Below are positions 52,507 through 62,644 of a stretch of 64,000 nucleotides of DNA, in pieces (position 1 is the first letter of the stretch; each line of letters begins with the position of its first letter). This DNA is from Streptomyces noursei (GTDB taxonomy: Bacteria; Actinomycetota; Actinomycetes; Streptomycetales; Streptomycetaceae). The stretch covers positions 62,001 through 126,000 of the forward strand of contig NZ_LWBU01000158.1 of assembly GCF_001646665.1 (NCBI RefSeq), in the 5' to 3' direction. The notes under the pieces are model-generated. The model was given only the letters and a program-made list of their open reading frames with translations. It did no database searches and was not told where the DNA came from. The position numbers were made by a program, and so were the translations under genes.

Positions 52507-53274
52507 ATGCCGATACCCAGCCGCGCCGCCCTCGTCGAGCACCTCCTCCGCACCCGTATCGCCGGGAACGTCGCCACGCCGCGTGACAACAACCTGTCCC
52601 ACTACCGCAAGCTGGCCAACGGCGACCGCCACTACTGGCTCGGTCTGGAGCTGGGGGACCGGTGGACCGACGAGCAGGACGTGCTCGCCGTGATGGCCGA
52701 GCGGTGCGGGGTGAACGACGACCCGGCGCACCGGGCCGGTCAGGACACCATCGACCCGGAGCTGACCGTCGACGCGCTGGACCGGATGGCCGCGCGGCTG
52801 CGGAAGGCCGCCGCGGGGAAGCAGCGCGTGCTGTTCGCCACCGGGCACCCCGGCGCGCTGCTGGACGTGCACAGCAGCACCGCCGCCGCGCTGCGGGCGG
52901 CCGGCTGCGACATCGTGCGGATCCCCGGCGGGCTCGTCGCCGACGAGGGGTACGTGGTGCAGTTCGCCGGCGTCGCGGTCTTCGAGCGGGGCGCCAGCCT
53001 GTGGCACACCCACTCGCCGGAGCCGATGAACGCCATCCTCGACCACCTGGACGTCCAGCCCGACCTGGTCGTGGCCGACCACGGCTGGGCGGGCCGCGCC
53101 GGCCAGCGGGGCGTCGACGCGATCGGGTACGCCGACTGCAACGACCCCGCCCTGTTCATCGGCGAGGCGGAGGGCACCGTGCAGGTCACCGTCCCGCTCG
53201 ACGACCACGTCGTCGACCCGCGCTACTACGAGCCGATGACGGCGTACCTGCTGGACGCGGCCGGGCTGCTCTGA
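52507..53274 (+). CDS. Putative phosphatase family protein
   Basis: The protein has 255 residues from ATG 52507, with a weak ribosome site. It starts RAALVEHLLRTRIAGNVATPRDNNLSHYRKLANGD and has two Rossmann-like blocks: KQRVLFATGHPGALLDVHSSTAAALRAAGCDIVRIPGG and DLVVADHGWAGRAGQRGVDAIGYADCNDPALFIGEAEG. Streptomyces annotations I recall call this family a phosphatase, but no classical phosphatase signature (HAD, PAP2, DSP) is evident. Possibly a metal-dependent hydrolase, given the many His/Asp residues. Soluble, single-gene unit. Confidence 0.65.
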   Translation: MPIPSRAALVEHLLRTRIAGNVATPRDNNLSHYRKLANGDRHYWLGLELGDRWTDEQDVLAVMAERCGVNDDPAHRAGQDTIDPELTVDALDRMAARLRKAAAGKQRVLFATGHPGALLDVHSSTAAALRAAGCDIVRIPGGLVADEGYVVQFAGVAVFERGASLWHTHSPEPMNAILDHLDVQPDLVVADHGWAGRAGQRGVDAIGYADCNDPALFIGEAEGTVQVTVPLDDHVVDPRYYEPMTAYLLDAAGLL

Positions 53275-53295
53275 GACGGGGCGGCCGCCGGGCGC

Positions 53296-53763
53296 TCAGC
53301 CGGTGACCGCCCGCTTCCGGCGGCCGCTCAGCTCACCGCGGGCCGCCTCCATGAACGCGGCCCGCCGTTCCCGCTTGGCGGGCACCGCCGGGCTCGCGGC
53401 GCCGCCCCGCACGCGCGCGTGGAGCGCCTCGGCGTACTCCTGGGCGGCCCGCGCCGTCCCGTCCGCGCAGACCAGCTCGACGGCCTTCGTCGCCAGCCAC
53501 AGGTCGTGCAGCGCCTCCTCGTCGGTGCCGCACGCGTCCGACAGCCCAAGGTGCCTGCTGTCGAGGACCAGCTCGATCCGCTGCGCCGAGCCGAGGAAGT
53601 CCATGATGGCCGCCTTGCGCTCGGCGCGTTCGGTGGCGGCCCGTTCCCACTGGTGGCGGCGGTTCTCGACCCGGGTCGCCAGGTGCTGGCCCACCAGGGT
53701 GCCCAGCGTGCCGAGCACAACTCCCGCCAGGGCCAGGGCCGTTCCCCCCGTCAGTGTCTCCAT
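53296..53763 (-). CDS. Small membrane-anchored hypothetical protein
   Basis: The protein has 155 residues from ATG 53763. Residues 5-27 are one transmembrane helix (TGGTALALAGVVLGTLGTLVGQHLA), followed by a basic coiled-coil-like helix (ENRRHQWERAATERAERKAAIMDFLGSAQRIELVLDS) and a second helical stretch, with an Arg-rich tail. It lies 15 bases downstream of the thioesterase gene on the same strand. I do not recognise a family. Confidence 0.75.
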   Translation of the reverse strand: METLTGGTALALAGVVLGTLGTLVGQHLATRVENRRHQWERAATERAERKAAIMDFLGSAQRIELVLDSRHLGLSDACGTDEEALHDLWLATKAVELVCADGTARAAQEYAEALHARVRGGAASPAVPAKRERRAAFMEAARGELSGRRKRAVTG

Positions 53764-53778
53764 GGCGCCCAGGAAACC

Positions 53779-54663
53779 TCATCCGCGCGGGACGCGCACC
53801 ACGCCCTCCTGGATGACGGAGATCGCGAGCCGGCCGTCCTGGGTGTAGATGCGCGCCTGCCCGAGGCCCCGGCCGCCCGAGGAGGAGGGGGACTCCTGGT
53901 CGTACAGGAGCCATTCGTCCGCCCGGAAGGGGCGGTGGAACCACATGGCGTGGTACAGCGACGCGCCGACGACGTCACCGACCGGCCAGCCGCCGCGCCC
54001 GTGGGCGAGGAGGACCGAGTCGAGCAGCGTCATGTCGGAGACGTACGTCGCCAGGCACACGTGCAGCAGCGGGTCGTCCGCCAGCTTGCCGTTGGTCCGG
54101 AACCACACCTGGGAGCGGGGCTCCCGAGGCGTGCCCGCCGTGCCGTACGGGGGCTCCTCGACGTACCGCAGGTCGACCGCCGCCCGGGCTTCCAGGAAGC
54201 GCTCGACGGTGTCCGGGTGGACGAACCGGTCCGCGTACCGGGGCAGCATCTCCGCGGCGGTCGGAAGCGTCTCGGGCGCCGGGGCGGGCGGCATGTCCGC
54301 CTGGTGCTCCAGGCCCTCCTCGTACGTCTGGAACGACGCCGACAGGTGGAAGATCGGGTGGCCGTGCTGGACGGCGACGACCCGGCGGGTGGTGAAGGAC
54401 CGGCCGTCGCGGATGCGGTCCACGGTGTAGACGATCGGCGCGCCGGGGTCACCGGCGCGCAGGAAGTACGCGTGAAGGGAGTGGGCGACCCGGTCCTGAG
54501 GCACGGTCCGGCCGGCCGCGACCAGTGCCTGGGCCGCGACCTGGCCGCCGAAGACGCGCGGCACGATCGCCGAGCGGGACTCGCCCCGGAAGATGTCCTG
54601 CTCGATCCGCTCCAGGTCGAGCAGATCGAGCAGGTCGTCGAGCGGCTGCGCGCTTTCGGTCAC
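53779..54663 (-). CDS. tesB: Acyl-CoA thioesterase II
   Basis: The protein has 294 residues from GTG 54663, five bases after the dehydrogenase stop. Two hot-dog domains: residues about 10-120 (LLDLLDLERIEQDIFRG, RVFGGQVAAQALVAAGRTV, HSLHAYFLRAGDP, VVAVQHGHPIFHLSASF) and about 170-290 (DMTLLDSVLLAHG, ASLYHAMWFHRPFRADEWLLYDQESPSSSGGRGLGQARIYTQDGRLAIS). The catalytic Asp/Thr(Gln) network residues in SDMTLLDS and the RGLGQ loop are present. Hydrolyses medium- and long-chain acyl-CoA; operon with an acyl-CoA dehydrogenase. Confidence 0.93.
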   Translation of the reverse strand: MTESAQPLDDLLDLLDLERIEQDIFRGESRSAIVPRVFGGQVAAQALVAAGRTVPQDRVAHSLHAYFLRAGDPGAPIVYTVDRIRDGRSFTTRRVVAVQHGHPIFHLSASFQTYEEGLEHQADMPPAPAPETLPTAAEMLPRYADRFVHPDTVERFLEARAAVDLRYVEEPPYGTAGTPREPRSQVWFRTNGKLADDPLLHVCLATYVSDMTLLDSVLLAHGRGGWPVGDVVGASLYHAMWFHRPFRADEWLLYDQESPSSSGGRGLGQARIYTQDGRLAISVIQEGVVRVPRG

Positions 54664-54668
54664 CGGTG

Positions 54669-55826
<1,158 letters not shown>

Positions 55827-55883
55827 GGACGCCTCCTCGTGGTGTCGCTGGCTACGGTCGTTCACTGCGGTCGGGCCGCATTT

Positions 55884-55903
55884 GGCTAAGCGCTTGCTCA
55901 GCC
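55884..55903. promoter_or_regulatory. Palindrome upstream of the acyl-CoA dehydrogenase gene
   Basis: GGCTAAGCGCTTGCTCAGCC is a near-perfect 20-bp palindrome with the AAGCGCTT core frequently seen at operators of TetR repressors of fatty-acid genes in Actinobacteria. It lies 58 bases upstream of the start codon. The regulator is not encoded next to it. Confidence 0.6.
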
Positions 55904-55928
55904 TGTGTCAGTCGAAGTTACTCATCGG

Positions 55929-57122
55929 TCACCCGGTCTGTCCAGAGTTCGAGTCTGTGATCCAGCGCCCTTCGGCGGAGTCGTGCACGTACGTCGGCCT
56001 CCCCCTGGTCCCGCTCGTGCGGAACGGCTTCCCGCCGTCCGTGATCCGCACCGTCCCCGTACGGCCCCCGGCGCTCCACTCCAGCTCCAGGTACCAGCGG
56101 CAGTCGCAGCCCGCCGTCCGGGCGGAGACCAGCAGCTCCTCGGGGTCGGAGGAGGTGACCTTGTAAGGGAAGGAGACGGCCGGGATCGTCCTGACCTCGG
56201 AGCCGGAGGCGTCCAGGCCGTCGACGGGCCTCGCGAGCGGGCGCGGCCGGTCGAGGTCCACGGCGAAGTGGCGCGGGGTGACGGCGCCGCCGCAGCCGTT
56301 GTCCATCCGGTACGCGTTCCACGGCAGCGGCGCGGCCCGGTCGACCACGCGCACGTGCAGGGCCTGGAGGACGACGGCGTCCGACGGCGACCGGCCCTGG
56401 AGCGTGATCCGCACCAGCGCCTCCCCGCCGTGCACGGCACCGTGCGTCCCGGCCCACGCCCCGGAGTCGGCCGCGACCGGCGGCGGGGCGACCGCGCGGG
56501 GGGCCCGGTCCACGAGGTAGGTGTGCCCGCAGCCGCCCTGCCAGAGCTGGGAGCCGACGCTCCAGGTGAAGGGGAGGGGGGCTGCGGTCCGCCCCGGAGG
56601 GGTGGAGGCGGGCGCGGGGGCGGGGGCGGAAGCCGTACGGGTGGGCAGGCCGAGCAGGGCGGCGGCGAGGGCGAGCACGACGAGGGCGACGGCGGCGGCG
56701 ACGAGGAGGGGAGCGGGGGCGCGACGACGGGGGCGGGCGCGGGGCGCCTCCGGCGCGGTCGGGTCAGGGGCGGGGCCGGGGCCCGGGTCCGGCGCGGCCG
56801 GTTCCGGGTGCGGTTCCGGCGCGGCCGGCACAGGCGTGGGCGAAGGCACGGGCGCGGGCGAGGCCGCTCGGCGGCGGGCGCCGTCCGCCTCCGTCCAGGC
56901 CGCCTCCAGGGCCCGCCGTTCCTCCTCGTCCGCCCCGCACAGCAGGGCGAGGCGGTCGACCACGGCGAACTCCTCCGGGACGGTCGCGCCGGAGCAGTAG
57001 CGGTGGAGGGTGGACGCGCTGACGCTCAGCCGCCGGCCCAGCGCCTCGTAACTCCTCCCGTCCCGCGCCTTGAGCGCGCGCACGAGCCCCGCGAACTCCT
57101 CGACGGCGGCGTCCTTCGGCAT
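55929..57122 (-). CDS. Membrane-anchored Xre-type HTH protein with extracytoplasmic domain
   Basis: The protein has 397 residues from ATG 57122. Residues about 8-75 are an Xre helix-turn-helix (FAGLVRALKARDGRSYEALGRRLSVSASTLHRYCSGATVP). A Pro/Ala/Glu-rich linker follows, then a single transmembrane helix at about 155-177 (PLLVAAAVALVVLALAAALLG). The C-terminal 210 residues are outside the membrane and beta-rich with four cysteines (GGCGHTYLVD, NGCGG, AGCDCRW) that may pair. This one-component architecture could couple an outside signal to DNA. A secreted protein is encoded divergently 167 bases away. Confidence 0.75.
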   Translation of the reverse strand: MPKDAAVEEFAGLVRALKARDGRSYEALGRRLSVSASTLHRYCSGATVPEEFAVVDRLALLCGADEEERRALEAAWTEADGARRRAASPAPVPSPTPVPAAPEPHPEPAAPDPGPGPAPDPTAPEAPRARPRRRAPAPLLVAAAVALVVLALAAALLGLPTRTASAPAPAPASTPPGRTAAPLPFTWSVGSQLWQGGCGHTYLVDRAPRAVAPPPVAADSGAWAGTHGAVHGGEALVRITLQGRSPSDAVVLQALHVRVVDRAAPLPWNAYRMDNGCGGAVTPRHFAVDLDRPRPLARPVDGLDASGSEVRTIPAVSFPYKVTSSDPEELLVSARTAGCDCRWYLELEWSAGGRTGTVRITDGGKPFRTSGTRGRPTYVHDSAEGRWITDSNSGQTG

Positions 57123-57289
57123 TCCATCCCCCTTGATCCCACGTCCCACCCTTCACGTCCTTGCACGTCAGCGGGGGTGGAATGGTTCCGGGACGGATGG
57201 TGGGCGCGTGATCGTTGCGGGCGGCGGGCGCCGGCCCCACGCTGGTTGAGCACCGACCGAACGAAAGACCCGACGGGGGATCCACGACC

Positions 57290-57895
57290 ATGAACAAGCT
57301 CCGCACCGCACTCGCCACCGCCGCCGCTGCCGCCCTGGGCCTCGCGGCCCTCGCCACGGCCCCGGCGCAGGCCGCCGCCCAGCCCGCGTTCCTCGACGCC
57401 TCCCAGATGCCGCCGTCGTCGACGCCGTGGACCGCCACCCAGGTCTTCACCGGCGTCCCGGAGAACGGCGGCGTCCTCTGCGCCCCGTACAAGATCCCGG
57501 CGCAGAACACCCGCTACCGCGAGTTCAGCACCGACCTGGACACCAACGGCGTCCAGGTCACCACCGTCGCCCGCACCGAGGCCGACGCCGTGAAGCTGGT
57601 CGACACCCTCCGCAAGGCCCTCGCCGGCTGTGGCCCCCTGCTGGAGCAGCAGAACCCGGGTCTGCAGGCCGTCAGCGCCTCCCACGGCAAGCTCGCCGTC
57701 GAGGAGGGCGCCTGGGTCTACAGCCTGGACACCGCCGACCCGCAGATCGGCATCAACGACATCCACCTGTTCTCCGTCGGCCGCGACGGCCGCACCGTCA
57801 CCCTCGTCCGCTGGGGCCAGATGGGCGACCTCGAGGACGCCCCGCTGACCGCCTTCCGCACCACGACGAAGACCGCCGTCAACAAGCTCCACTGA
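57290..57895 (+). CDS. Secreted hypothetical protein with sensor-like domain
   Basis: The protein has 201 residues from ATG 57290, with GGGGGA upstream. The signal peptide ends at PAQAAAQP (about residue 30). The mature part has two cysteines (GGVLCAPY and LAGCGPLL) and alternating helices and strands (REFSTDLDTNGVQVTTVARTEADAVKLVDTLRKAL, INDIHLFSVGRDGRTVTLVRWGQMGDLEDAPL). This resembles extracytoplasmic PknH-like sensor folds in outline. Divergent from the membrane HTH gene, so a functional link is possible. Ends in a strong terminator. Confidence 0.75.
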   Translation: MNKLRTALATAAAAALGLAALATAPAQAAAQPAFLDASQMPPSSTPWTATQVFTGVPENGGVLCAPYKIPAQNTRYREFSTDLDTNGVQVTTVARTEADAVKLVDTLRKALAGCGPLLEQQNPGLQAVSASHGKLAVEEGAWVYSLDTADPQIGINDIHLFSVGRDGRTVTLVRWGQMGDLEDAPLTAFRTTTKTAVNKLH

Positions 57896-57929
57896 CCCGG
57901 GGGCTCCCCAGGGGCCGACCACGGATCGA

Positions 57930-57962
57930 CAGCGGCGCGCCCGGAAGACGGGCGCGCCGCTG
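57930..57962. terminator. Terminator after the secreted protein gene
   Basis: CAGCGGCGCGCCCG (57930-57943) and CGGGCGCGCCGCTG (57949-57962) pair perfectly around GAAGA, 35 bases past the stop and 98 bases past which the convergent PucR gene ends; it may serve both. Confidence 0.85.
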
Positions 57963-58060
57963 TGTCGTGCGCACCTACTACGCCGGCGGCGGAGGGGCGG
58001 CCGGGTGTGATCGTCGCGCAGGGCCGTGCCGCGCGCCGCGCCGGTGGCGGGCCGCCGGTT

Positions 58061-59467
58061 TCACCGCCACCGCAGCGCGAACCACAGCTCCATCCGGACC
58101 TCCGCGTCGTCCAGGTCCATGGCGAGCAGCGCCGCGCACCGGCCGATCCGCTGCCGGACCGTGTTGCGGTGCACCCCCAGCGCCGCGGCCGTGCGGTCCC
58201 AGCTGCCGTGCAGGGAGAGCCAGGTGCGCAGCGTCTCCGTCAGCGGCTCCGGCAGCGGGGCCAGGAGCGTGCGGGCGTACGCCGCCGCCTCGTCCGGGTC
58301 CAGCAGCGCGCCGATGCCGCCGGGGCGGTGCCGGGCGAACGGCAGGTGCGCCGCCCGGGCGCGGCGCAGGGCGCGGGCCGCCTGGAGGTCGGCCGCGCCC
58401 AGCTCGCCGGCGTCCACCGGGGCGCTGGCCCCGATCGTCCAGCCCGGCTGGGGGGCGACCTCCCGGCCGGCGGGCAGCAGCGCCCGGACGGTGCCCTCCC
58501 GCGCGTCCACCAGCGGCGTGCCGAGCGGCGGCGGGACGCCCTCGCCGCGCGCGTGCACCACCGTCCAGGGCGCCTCGCCCAGCAGGGGGGCCACCTCGGC
58601 GGGCGCGGCGCCCAGCAGCAGCCGGACCAGCGCGGCGGAGCGCGCCGCCTCGTCGGCGCCCTGGTGCGGGGCGGTGAGCAGCGACAGCAGGACCACCGCG
58701 ACGCCCGCGATCGTGTGGTCGCCCGGCTCCCGGCGCTCCGAGGCGAGGCCCAGCGCGAGCCCCTGGCCGCCCCCCAGGGCGTACGCGGCCAGATGCGCGC
58801 CGCCCGCCGTGTCGGCCGCCGAGGCCGGACGGGCGCCCGTGTGCAGCACCCGAACCAGGCGCCCCAGGGCCTCGCCGGCCGCAGGCTCCACGGGCTGCCC
58901 CGCCGCCGCCCGTTCGGAACCGTCAGGCGCGTACAGCGCGGCCCGCCCCGCCAGCCGGGACGCCAGCGCGTGCAGGACGGCGGGCACCGGGTCGGGACGG
59001 GCCGCGGCGGTGGCGAGCGACTGCTGGGCCTCCGTCACCCGGCGCAGCTCCCGGTGGCGGGCCTCCGCCATCAGCCGCCACACCGCGCGCCCCACCGCGG
59101 CGAACGGCGTCCTCGGCGGTACCTCCAGCAGCGGCAGGCCGTGCCGTGCGCAGGCCGCGACCAGCCCGTCCGGCACCGTGTCGTACACCGGGGTCACCCC
59201 GAAGCCGAGCGCCGCCGCGCCCGCCTCGACGACCCGTGCGACGTACCGCTCCGGGTCCGTGAGCTGCATGCCCGCCGTCATCAGCAGCTCGCCGCCCAGC
59301 AGGTACGGGTAGGGGTCGGCCATCTCGGAGGTGTGCACCCAGTGGACGTCGGTCCCGGGCCGTCCCGCGAGCAGCCGCAGACCCAGCTCCTCGCGGGAGA
59401 GCAGTGCGCTCAGCGGGACCGGGGGCGCCGGTGGGGCGGGCACCGGCCCGGCGGTCGGCTCCGACAT
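58061..59467 (-). CDS. PucR-family transcriptional regulator
   Basis: The protein has 468 residues; ATG 59467 is six bases after GGAGGAA, which decides against the upstream ATG at 59482. The N-terminal PucR ligand domain (about 15-125) reads PLSALLSREELGLRLLAG...VHTSEMADPYPYLLGGELLMTAGMQL. A GGDEF-like middle follows, and the C-terminal HTH_30 domain (about 420-465) reads TLRTWLSLHGSWDRTAAALGVHRNTVRQRIGRCAALL. PucR proteins regulate purine, amino acid and polyamine catabolism. Divergent from the ureohydrolase and decarboxylase genes, which are its probable targets. Confidence 0.9.
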   Translation of the reverse strand: MSEPTAGPVPAPPAPPVPLSALLSREELGLRLLAGRPGTDVHWVHTSEMADPYPYLLGGELLMTAGMQLTDPERYVARVVEAGAAALGFGVTPVYDTVPDGLVAACARHGLPLLEVPPRTPFAAVGRAVWRLMAEARHRELRRVTEAQQSLATAAARPDPVPAVLHALASRLAGRAALYAPDGSERAAAGQPVEPAAGEALGRLVRVLHTGARPASAADTAGGAHLAAYALGGGQGLALGLASERREPGDHTIAGVAVVLLSLLTAPHQGADEAARSAALVRLLLGAAPAEVAPLLGEAPWTVVHARGEGVPPPLGTPLVDAREGTVRALLPAGREVAPQPGWTIGASAPVDAGELGAADLQAARALRRARAAHLPFARHRPGGIGALLDPDEAAAYARTLLAPLPEPLTETLRTWLSLHGSWDRTAAALGVHRNTVRQRIGRCAALLAMDLDDAEVRMELWFALRWR

Positions 59468-59624
59468 GGACAGTTCCTCCATCCAGGGCCCGGACAATGG
59501 AGGAAACGTACACTTCTGTGCCGGGCCCCGGCCACTTACTGTCGTCCCGACCGGCCATGCACACTCGAAGCAACGCATACCCGGACAGAGCAGTACCTGA
59601 CGACCGAAAGAAGGCCAACCGATC

Positions 59625-60617
59625 ATGAGCAGCACCCCCGAGACGCCGCGCGGCCCCATCGACTCGTCCCGCGTCCCGCGGTACGCCGGACCGGCGACGT
59701 TCGCGCGGCTGCCGCGCCTCGACGAGGTCGGCACCGCCGACGTCGCCGTCGTCGGTGTGCCCTTCGACTCGGGCGTCTCCTACCGCCCCGGCGCCCGTTT
59801 CGGCGGCAACGCCATCCGCGAGGCGTCCCGCCTCCTGCGCCCCTACAACCCGGCGCAGGACGCCTCGCCCTTCGCGTTGGCGCAGGTCGCGGACGGCGGC
59901 GACATCGCCGTCAACCCGTTCAACATCAACGAGGCCGTGGAGACGGTGGAGGCCGCCGCCGACGACCTCCTCGGCACCGGCGCCCGCCTGATGACGCTGG
60001 GCGGCGACCACACCATCGCCCTGCCCCTGCTGCGCTCGGTCGCCAAGAAGCACGGCCCCGTCGCGCTGCTCCACTTCGACGCCCACCTCGACACCTGGGA
60101 CACCTACTTCGGCGCCGAGTACACCCACGGCACCCCGTTCCGCCGCGCGGTCGAGGAGGGCATCCTCGACACCGAGGCGCTCTCCCACGTCGGCACGCGC
60201 GGTCCGCTGTACGGCAAGCAGGACCTGACCGACGACGAGAAGATGGGCTTCGGCATCGTCACCTCCGCCGACGTCTACCGGCGCGGCGCCGACGAGGTGG
60301 CCGACCAGCTGCGCCAGCGCATCGGCGACCGCCCGCTGTACATCTCCATCGACATCGACTGCCTCGACCCGGCCCACGCCCCCGGCACCGGCACCCCCGA
60401 GGCGGGCGGCATGACCTCGCGCGAGCTGCTGGAGATCCTGCGGGGCCTCGCGTCCTGCAACCTGGTCTCCGCCGACGTCGTCGAGGTCGCCCCCGCGTAC
60501 GACCACGCCGAGATCACCTCGGTCGCCGCGTCCCACACGGCGTACGAGCTGACCACGATCATGTCCCGCCAGATCGCCGCGCAGCGCGCCGCCGGCGCGG
60601 AGCACTCCGCGAAGTAA
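59625..60617 (+). CDS. speB: Ureohydrolase (agmatinase or guanidinobutyrase)
   Basis: The protein has 330 residues from ATG 59625, with GAAAGAAGG upstream. Binuclear manganese motifs: [15 protein letters not shown] and SIDIDCLDP are all present, so hydrolysis of a guanidino compound to urea is expected. It would be annotated agmatinase (speB). The N-terminal [15 protein letters not shown] segment is closer to what I recall of guanidinobutyrases than of E. coli agmatinase, and the next gene encodes a ThDP decarboxylase as expected for the 2-ketoarginine route. Substrate is therefore open. Confidence 0.88.
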   Translation: MSSTPETPRGPIDSSRVPRYAGPATFARLPRLDEVGTADVAVVGVPFDSGVSYRPGARFGGNAIREASRLLRPYNPAQDASPFALAQVADGGDIAVNPFNINEAVETVEAAADDLLGTGARLMTLGGDHTIALPLLRSVAKKHGPVALLHFDAHLDTWDTYFGAEYTHGTPFRRAVEEGILDTEALSHVGTRGPLYGKQDLTDDEKMGFGIVTSADVYRRGADEVADQLRQRIGDRPLYISIDIDCLDPAHAPGTGTPEAGGMTSRELLEILRGLASCNLVSADVVEVAPAYDHAEITSVAASHTAYELTTIMSRQIAAQRAAGAEHSAK

Positions 60618-60884
60618 CCTGCGCGGGGCGGTTGCCACCGGTGGAGCCGGGGCGGCCCCTGCGGGACCGTCCCGGCCGCCGGCCGGGTGCGGCGGTCTTC
60701 ACGGCCCCACCCGGTACGGAACGGCGAGCGAGCCGAAGGGGCGCGCGGGCGTCGAAAGGAGACCGCGCGGAGGCTGTGAGGAACGAACGGCCGAGCACGA
60801 TCGACCGTCGACGCACGCCGAGGCGCCCCGGTGGGGGTCCCCCGGCGAAGCCAGGGGGAGAACCGAGCCCTCGAAGGGAGAGCA

Positions 60885-62567
60885 GTGACCCACGACCACG
60901 ACCTCGTGCTGCGGCCCACCGCCGCGCAGACGCGAGCCGCGCTGAACCCGCCGGCCGGCCGCACCGGAGGCGACCTCGTCGTCGAGACGCTGGCCGGCCT
61001 CGGAGCCACCACGGTCTTCGGGCTGCCCGGCCAGCACGTGCTCCCGCTGTTCGACGCGCTGCGCCGGTCGAGGCTCCGGTACGTCGGCCTGCGCGTCGAG
61101 AGCAACGCGGGCTTCGCCGCCGACGCCTACGGCCGGATCACCGGCGAGGTCGCCCCGCTCCTGGTGTCCACCGGGCCCGGCGCCCTGATGTCCCTCGCCG
61201 CGCTCCAGGAGGCGGCCGCCGCCAGCGCGCCCGTCCTCGCCGTCTCGGGCCAGGTCCCGGTCGCCGGGCTCGGCGGCGGGCGCCGCGGTCACCTGCACGA
61301 ACTGCGCGACCAGCAGGCGTCGTTCCGTGACGTCGTCAAGTCCGTGCACACCGTGCGCACCGCGTCGCAGATCCCGTCCGCGATCGCCGCCGCCTGGGAG
61401 TCCGCGCTCACCGCGCCGCACGGCCCGGTCTGGGTGGAGATCCCGCAGGACGTGCTGGCGGCCGGGACCTCCCTGCCGGTGGTCACGCCCGTCGACGCCT
61501 TCCCCGACGAGCTCGCGCCCCGCCCCGAGCTGACCGCCGTCGCCGCGCACCTGCTGGCGAACGCCGAGCGGCCGGCGATCGTCGCGGGCGGCGGGGTCGT
61601 GCGCTCCGACGCGTCCGGCAAGCTGCTGGCCCTGGCGGAGCGGATCGACGCACCGGTCGTCACGACCTTCGGCGGCAAGGGCGCGTTCCCCTGGGAGCAC
61701 CCGCTGTCGCTCCAGTCCTGGCTGGAGGACCGGCACACCACCGACTTCCTGGAGGACGCGGACGTCCTGCTCGTGGTGGGCTCCGGGCTCGGCGAGCTGT
61801 CCTCGAACTACCACACCTTCGCCCCGCGCGGCCGGGTGATCCAGATCGAGGCCGACCTCGGCAAGCTGGAGTCCAACCACCCCGCGCTCGGCATCCACGC
61901 CGACGCCCGCCTCGCGCTGTCCGCCCTGCTGGAGACCGTGGAACCGCGCCGCGACGAGCACGCCGCCGACCGGGTCCGCACGCTGCTCGACAAGGTCCGC
62001 GAGCGGCTCGACGGCCAGGACCTCGCCCTGGAGCGGCGGGTGCTCGCCGCCGTGCGCGACGCGCTCCCGGACGGCGCGCCCAGCTTCTGGGACATGACGA
62101 TCCTCGCCTACTGGGCCTGGTCCGCCTTCGACGCCCGCCGCCCCAACACCATGCACTCCGCGCAGGGCGCCGGCGGCCTCGGCTACGGCTTCCCCGCGGC
62201 GCTCGGCGCCGCCGTGGCCGACCCCACCACACCGGTGCTGGCCGTCTCCGGGGACGGCGGCGCCATGTACTCGATCGCCGAGCTGGCCACGGCCCGGCAG
62301 CACGGGCTGAACGTCACCTGGCTGATCGTCGACGACGGCGGTTACGGCATCCTCCGCGAGTACATGACCGACGCCTTCGGCGAGGTGGAGGGCACCGAGC
62401 TGGCCCGCCCGGACTTCGTGGCGCTCGCCGGGGCGTTCGGCGTCCCGGCCGTCCGCACGACACCGGAGGCGCTGCGCGAGGACCTCGCCAAGTCCCTTGC
62501 CACCAGCGGTCCTTCCGTGGTCGTGCTCCCGGCCCGCCTGCGGATGTTCGCGCCGACACACGTGTGA
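60885..62567 (+). CDS. Thiamine diphosphate-dependent 2-oxoacid decarboxylase/acetolactate synthase-like enzyme
   Basis: The protein has 560 residues from GTG 60885, behind AAGGGAGA. Three-domain ThDP fold: PYR domain with FGLPGQHVLPLFDAL and the cofactor-activating Glu in RVESNAGFAADAYGR, a central domain, and the PP domain with GDGGAMYSIAEL...VDDGGYGILREYM. The family includes acetolactate synthases and 5-guanidino-2-oxopentanoate (2-ketoarginine) decarboxylases. There is no small regulatory subunit gene nearby, which argues against acetolactate synthase. Same strand as the ureohydrolase gene, 267 bases apart. Confidence 0.85.
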   Translation: MTHDHDLVLRPTAAQTRAALNPPAGRTGGDLVVETLAGLGATTVFGLPGQHVLPLFDALRRSRLRYVGLRVESNAGFAADAYGRITGEVAPLLVSTGPGALMSLAALQEAAAASAPVLAVSGQVPVAGLGGGRRGHLHELRDQQASFRDVVKSVHTVRTASQIPSAIAAAWESALTAPHGPVWVEIPQDVLAAGTSLPVVTPVDAFPDELAPRPELTAVAAHLLANAERPAIVAGGGVVRSDASGKLLALAERIDAPVVTTFGGKGAFPWEHPLSLQSWLEDRHTTDFLEDADVLLVVGSGLGELSSNYHTFAPRGRVIQIEADLGKLESNHPALGIHADARLALSALLETVEPRRDEHAADRVRTLLDKVRERLDGQDLALERRVLAAVRDALPDGAPSFWDMTILAYWAWSAFDARRPNTMHSAQGAGGLGYGFPAALGAAVADPTTPVLAVSGDGGAMYSIAELATARQHGLNVTWLIVDDGGYGILREYMTDAFGEVEGTELARPDFVALAGAFGVPAVRTTPEALREDLAKSLATSGPSVVVLPARLRMFAPTHV

Positions 62568-62644
62568 CGGGAATCGCGCGGGGTCCGTCGAACCGATGAG
62601 CCCCGCGCGTACAACTTTTCCCGCGCTGCCGAGTCATCGATGGC

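Noticed and set aside
57962..61330. A 1122-codon plus-strand open frame
   Set aside because: It crosses the PucR gene antisense and the ureohydrolase gene in the wrong frame; low-complexity Arg/His/Pro composition and no ribosome site.
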